NCBI GenBank assembly: GCA_004026145.2
Contig: CP034983.1
Location: 7,674,630 to 7,738,629 of the forward strand
Direction of reading: 5' to 3'
Length of the DNA: 64,000 nt
Source: Takifugu bimaculatus
Taxonomy: Eukaryota; Chordata; Actinopteri; Tetraodontiformes; Tetraodontidae
Shown here: one piece after another, positions 60,816-64,000 of the stretch
Layout of the letters: each line of letters begins with the position of its first letter
Numbering within the stretch: the first letter of the stretch is position 1
The notes under the pieces: generated by a model
What the model saw: only the letters and a program-made list of their open reading frames with translations
What the model was told of the DNA's origin: nothing
The model's database searches: none
Translations under genes and position numbers: made by a program

Positions 60816-63800
60816 GCGTCTCTGGCTGCAACTCCTTCATCTGGAGTCATGCTATTGTTGTTCCCTCCAAAGTGCTCACAGGCAGGCAGCACAGCCCAAA
60901 CATGCGAAGAGACCTCCGGGTGTGATCTCCTGCCGCTCAAAAACACCTTGGCAAGTTGTGTTTTCTTTCCACGTAGATGCTACACTTCAGCGTGAGGCTC
61001 AGATAAGTGTCAAAACCCCTCACACGCCCTGTGAAGCTTCAGTCCAATTGTCGCTTTCTCACCAGAACAAACCCTGCACGTGTCTCACAATATCTTGCAT
61101 GTTGCCCTTGTTCATTAGTGATTATGTACGATTCTTAATATCAACCCAGCCACTAGTCATATCCCAAACCTTCATCATACAAAATCACTTTATTGAATTC
61201 CATAATGTATGTTCCAGTAGAGACTTGTGATCACATGACCGAGTTAAATGTGGCCCTAATGCATCCTTGAATGGCTTCCAAAGTGGTCCAGTGGATCAGA
61301 TCTTAATCTAGTCTTAAATATATTCAAAGTCTGTACTTCCATTTGCTCTGCTATCATCTCTTTGCAGACAGACAGCAACACATGTGATTCAGTTCCATTT
61401 ACCATTAGGATCTGGAGGCGCCCTACCTTACCGTAAGCCTTTGTGGAAAGCCCAGAGCAGGCAAAGCACACCTTAGTGACCTTACACCAGCATCCACAGC
61501 AGTTTAGATGAGAGCAAGCAATAATAAAAGAAAGACTGTGATTAAGGCAATATTGGCAGGTGGAAATGTAAACAAAAGCCTCCAGATGAAGTAGAAATGT
61601 AGGATGTATTTATTACCCATTCAAACATTACAAAAGGAACACCTGGTGTGGTCCTTTAGCATTATGTTAAGGTGATTATAAAGATCTAAGGTCAACGACT
61701 ACGTTTATGTGTGGATGCAACCATGTGAATATATTAGCATTTTTCAGTTAGCAACTAATGTTAATGTGTCTTTAAGGCTGTTGACGCGTGGGAGACAGCA
61801 GTCGTAGTATATGTGGTTGCAGTGACAGTCAATTAACAGTACGCACAGCCCACAGCAAATGTGCAACGAGATAGAAACAACCTGCCGCCACGCACTGTAT
61901 TTATCCAACAAGTGCACTTATGACGCACACCGCAGTGTTTTACATAAGGCCCTGAGCGAGACACGAAGCATCACCTTTCAGAGATTGAAGAAATGGAGGA
62001 CTGTAGTGAGTGTCGTTATTAGCATGACCACGGAGACATGCCTCCTCTGCAGGCGCGACAGCCCCAATAGGCACAACTGACCGTAAAAAAAACACCACAC
62101 GAAGGAACCATCCAGCAAGCGCATCCAGCACACATGCGGAAAACAACCGCTTCACCTCAATTTGATTCATGTCCAAGTCCATATTTTGTAACAAGTGCCA
62201 TCAAGAGAATTGAAGAAATCAGCTAGTGTGAAACCTAACAACATGCTGGTCAGTAAGTGCCTCGGCCTGTCAGTCAAACTCCCCTTAAGGTCCACTACCG
62301 AACAGTCAGAGAAGCCGTCACAAGCACAATGGAGACAGGTCTGAAAAATAGAAACAGAAAATAGAAACGGCTAGGGAGAAGTTAAAATGACAAATTTTGG
62401 CCCGATGAGGCGAATTCAACGATTCTTATCAACAGGTTCTAAAAATCACAACGTGCCAGGTTGATTTCTAAACCCACTATAGACTTTACAGGCATTTATT
62501 GAAATACTTTGGTGGAGTTGATCTGGAAATGTGTCTGTCAGTGGAATTAACCTGAAAGTGGAGTTGGCAGCGAGAGCAAATAACCCAGACTGACACGCCA
62601 GATATAAATGCTAGCGGTGAAAGCTTGCGCTGTCTATGCACGTCTCTCCTCCACAAAGTTCAGATTTTGGTGTAAATGCCTTTTTAACAAGTTCTCTTTT
62701 CAGTGGGTTTTACAACAATCTTCCCTCTTTCGCATGCTCCAATCTATTGGCAATCCTCACGCTCCTCATCCCTAAACCTTGTGAGCACAATGCAGGTTTT
62801 AGCCGGGATGAGAGTCAGCACTGATGTCTTCTTTCATGAGTTCATCAACAGAGGTGTAAGCCTGAAAGTCAACCAGCTCTGGGCCATTAAGCTTTCCGCG
62901 CGTAAGCTCTCAGCGCTGAGAAGGATGGCCGATGAGCGATGTATCAAAGATGTGTGGTGGGAGTGGAAAGACGGAAGGCTCGAGACTTTAAAGTTGCAGG
63001 GAACTTTCATAAGCAGAGCTTAAGAAGCGTCTTACGCACCAGTTGAAGGGCAAATGTGTAAACTATCTGCATGACTGATAAAAGTCTCATCAGCAGCTTT
63101 TAAAATGTCCTCCGAGACCCTTCCGCCACAAAAAAAATTGAAAAGGCACGCATTCCTTTGACAAAAGTATACCTGCAGTATTCCCTGCAGAGACGCCCCT
63201 TTCATGTGCACACATCTGTGCTCCTGCTGTCAGACGTTTGACAGCATGGCTGCTGATACAAAGCAGGGCCATTCGCCTTCTCCTGAGCAGGTCTACAGCG
63301 ACCAGGCATGCAGAACAGCAGCACTGCCAGTAGACAAAGAGAGTCCATTTAGAGCCATTTCACACATGATGTAAAGTCATTGTCATGGAAGTGGAGGCCA
63401 CTGGGTAATAAATGGGACACTCTACCCCTCTGTCCAGAAGAAACATTAGTCCTCCTTTTAACACAAAGGTGACGACAAAAGAGATGGAACTTAGGACCTC
63501 TGTTGCTCGAACATTTTTTTCTCTCTTTTCAAACCGTGAACAGGTTGACTCGCATTGTACAGCTTTTCCAATGAATTCAGTTGCGCATTGTGAAGCATGA
63601 ACTGTGCTACGTTTTTCCCGCTGCGGCGAGCGCTCCTTGGGCCCAACTTCAAAAGGAATCTATAAACATCCACCGAGCATGAAGTTTTCATGATATGGGC
63701 TGCAGCTTCAGAATTCAAGGTCATTGGTGTGAATACATGGACGTACCTTAACATGTGGTAAATTCAATATTGTTCATATGCAGAGCGCAGCATGTGCGTG

Positions 63801-64000
63801 TGCTTCCTTAATTCCTACGGCCAACAACAAGTGTCTTTCATTTATCTACAATCAATCTACAGTCATTATATGGTCTGGAAATTATATTTAATGTGGGCAG
63901 TAACTGCATTTACAGCTTTTGCTTGTGTAACTGTAAAGTGGGTTCAATAACGACGCTCAAGGCGATCCAACAGTGGCACAACAGTGCCCCCTGCTGCACA

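Larger units (their letters stand above)
30244..64000 (-). other. pard3: PARD3 intron 2 (partial, very long): no exon seen
   Basis: At least 33.8 kb of non-coding sequence lies upstream of exon 3. By family knowledge the preceding exons encode MKVTVCFGRT... and ...[21 protein letters not shown]. I looked for their reverse complements to 64000 without success, so they probably lie beyond the window. Contents are an inverted-repeat element, a hAT MITE, a tRNA-Trp-like pseudogene, about ten CA/GT tracts, and several enhancer-like stretches. An unassigned 177-codon open frame on the minus strand (33741-34274) is probably chance. Long unique stretches such as 30700-36500, 45900-47600 and 61000-64000 hold nothing I can identify. 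Confidence 0.8.

Overview
The window is vertebrate, almost certainly teleost and probably percomorph, nuclear DNA. It is AT-rich and non-coding over more than 99% of its length. It is full of CA/GT, ATCC/GGAT and AAT microsatellites. It carries small fish-type transposons: two hAT-like MITEs with intact 8-bp target duplications, an intact solo LTR, a SINE of the kind common in spiny-rayed fish, and a non-LTR 3' tail. It has the long introns of an animal gene and shows no prokaryotic gene organisation.

The only protein-coding gene I can support is the polarity scaffold PARD3 (Par-3), on the minus strand, so transcription runs from high to low coordinates. Three consecutive coding exons are present: 30069-30243, 15499-15677 and 11804-11941. 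By comparison with human PARD3 (recalled, not searched) they are probably coding exons 3, 4 and 5. Spliced, they give 164 codons in one continuous frame, matching about residues 75 to 220 of the human protein. This covers the last strand of the N-terminal oligomerisation domain (CR1/NTD) and most of the linker before PDZ1, including the RRSSDP site that binds 14-3-3 in mammals. The first two coding exons should lie beyond 64000. The exons for PDZ1, PDZ2, PDZ3 and the aPKC-binding region should lie below position 1. I looked for both sets by eye and did not find them.

Layout: 1-11803 is intron 5 (5'-truncated LTR-like remnant, DNA-transposon remnant, microsatellites, a non-LTR tail). 11804-11941 is exon 5. 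11942-15498 is intron 4, densely invaded (solo LTR, hAT MITE, SINE). 15499-15677 is exon 4. 15678-30068 is intron 3. 30069-30243 is exon 3, closely followed in the transcript by a CCAT-rich repeat and a C-run. 30244-64000 is part of a very long intron 2 (second hAT MITE, an inverted-repeat element, a degenerate tRNA-Trp-like pseudogene, many CA tracts, and several repeat-free stretches rich in homeodomain-type motifs that could be conserved enhancers).

I see no CRISPR array, operon, rRNA, intact tRNA, second gene or undescribed protein system. The observations most worth testing are the inverted-repeat element at 36577, the tRNA-Trp-like pseudogene at 53597, the two hAT MITEs (one carrying a palindromic E-box), the repeats next to the exon 3 donor, and the enhancer-like stretches, one with a perfect PBX-MEIS composite site.
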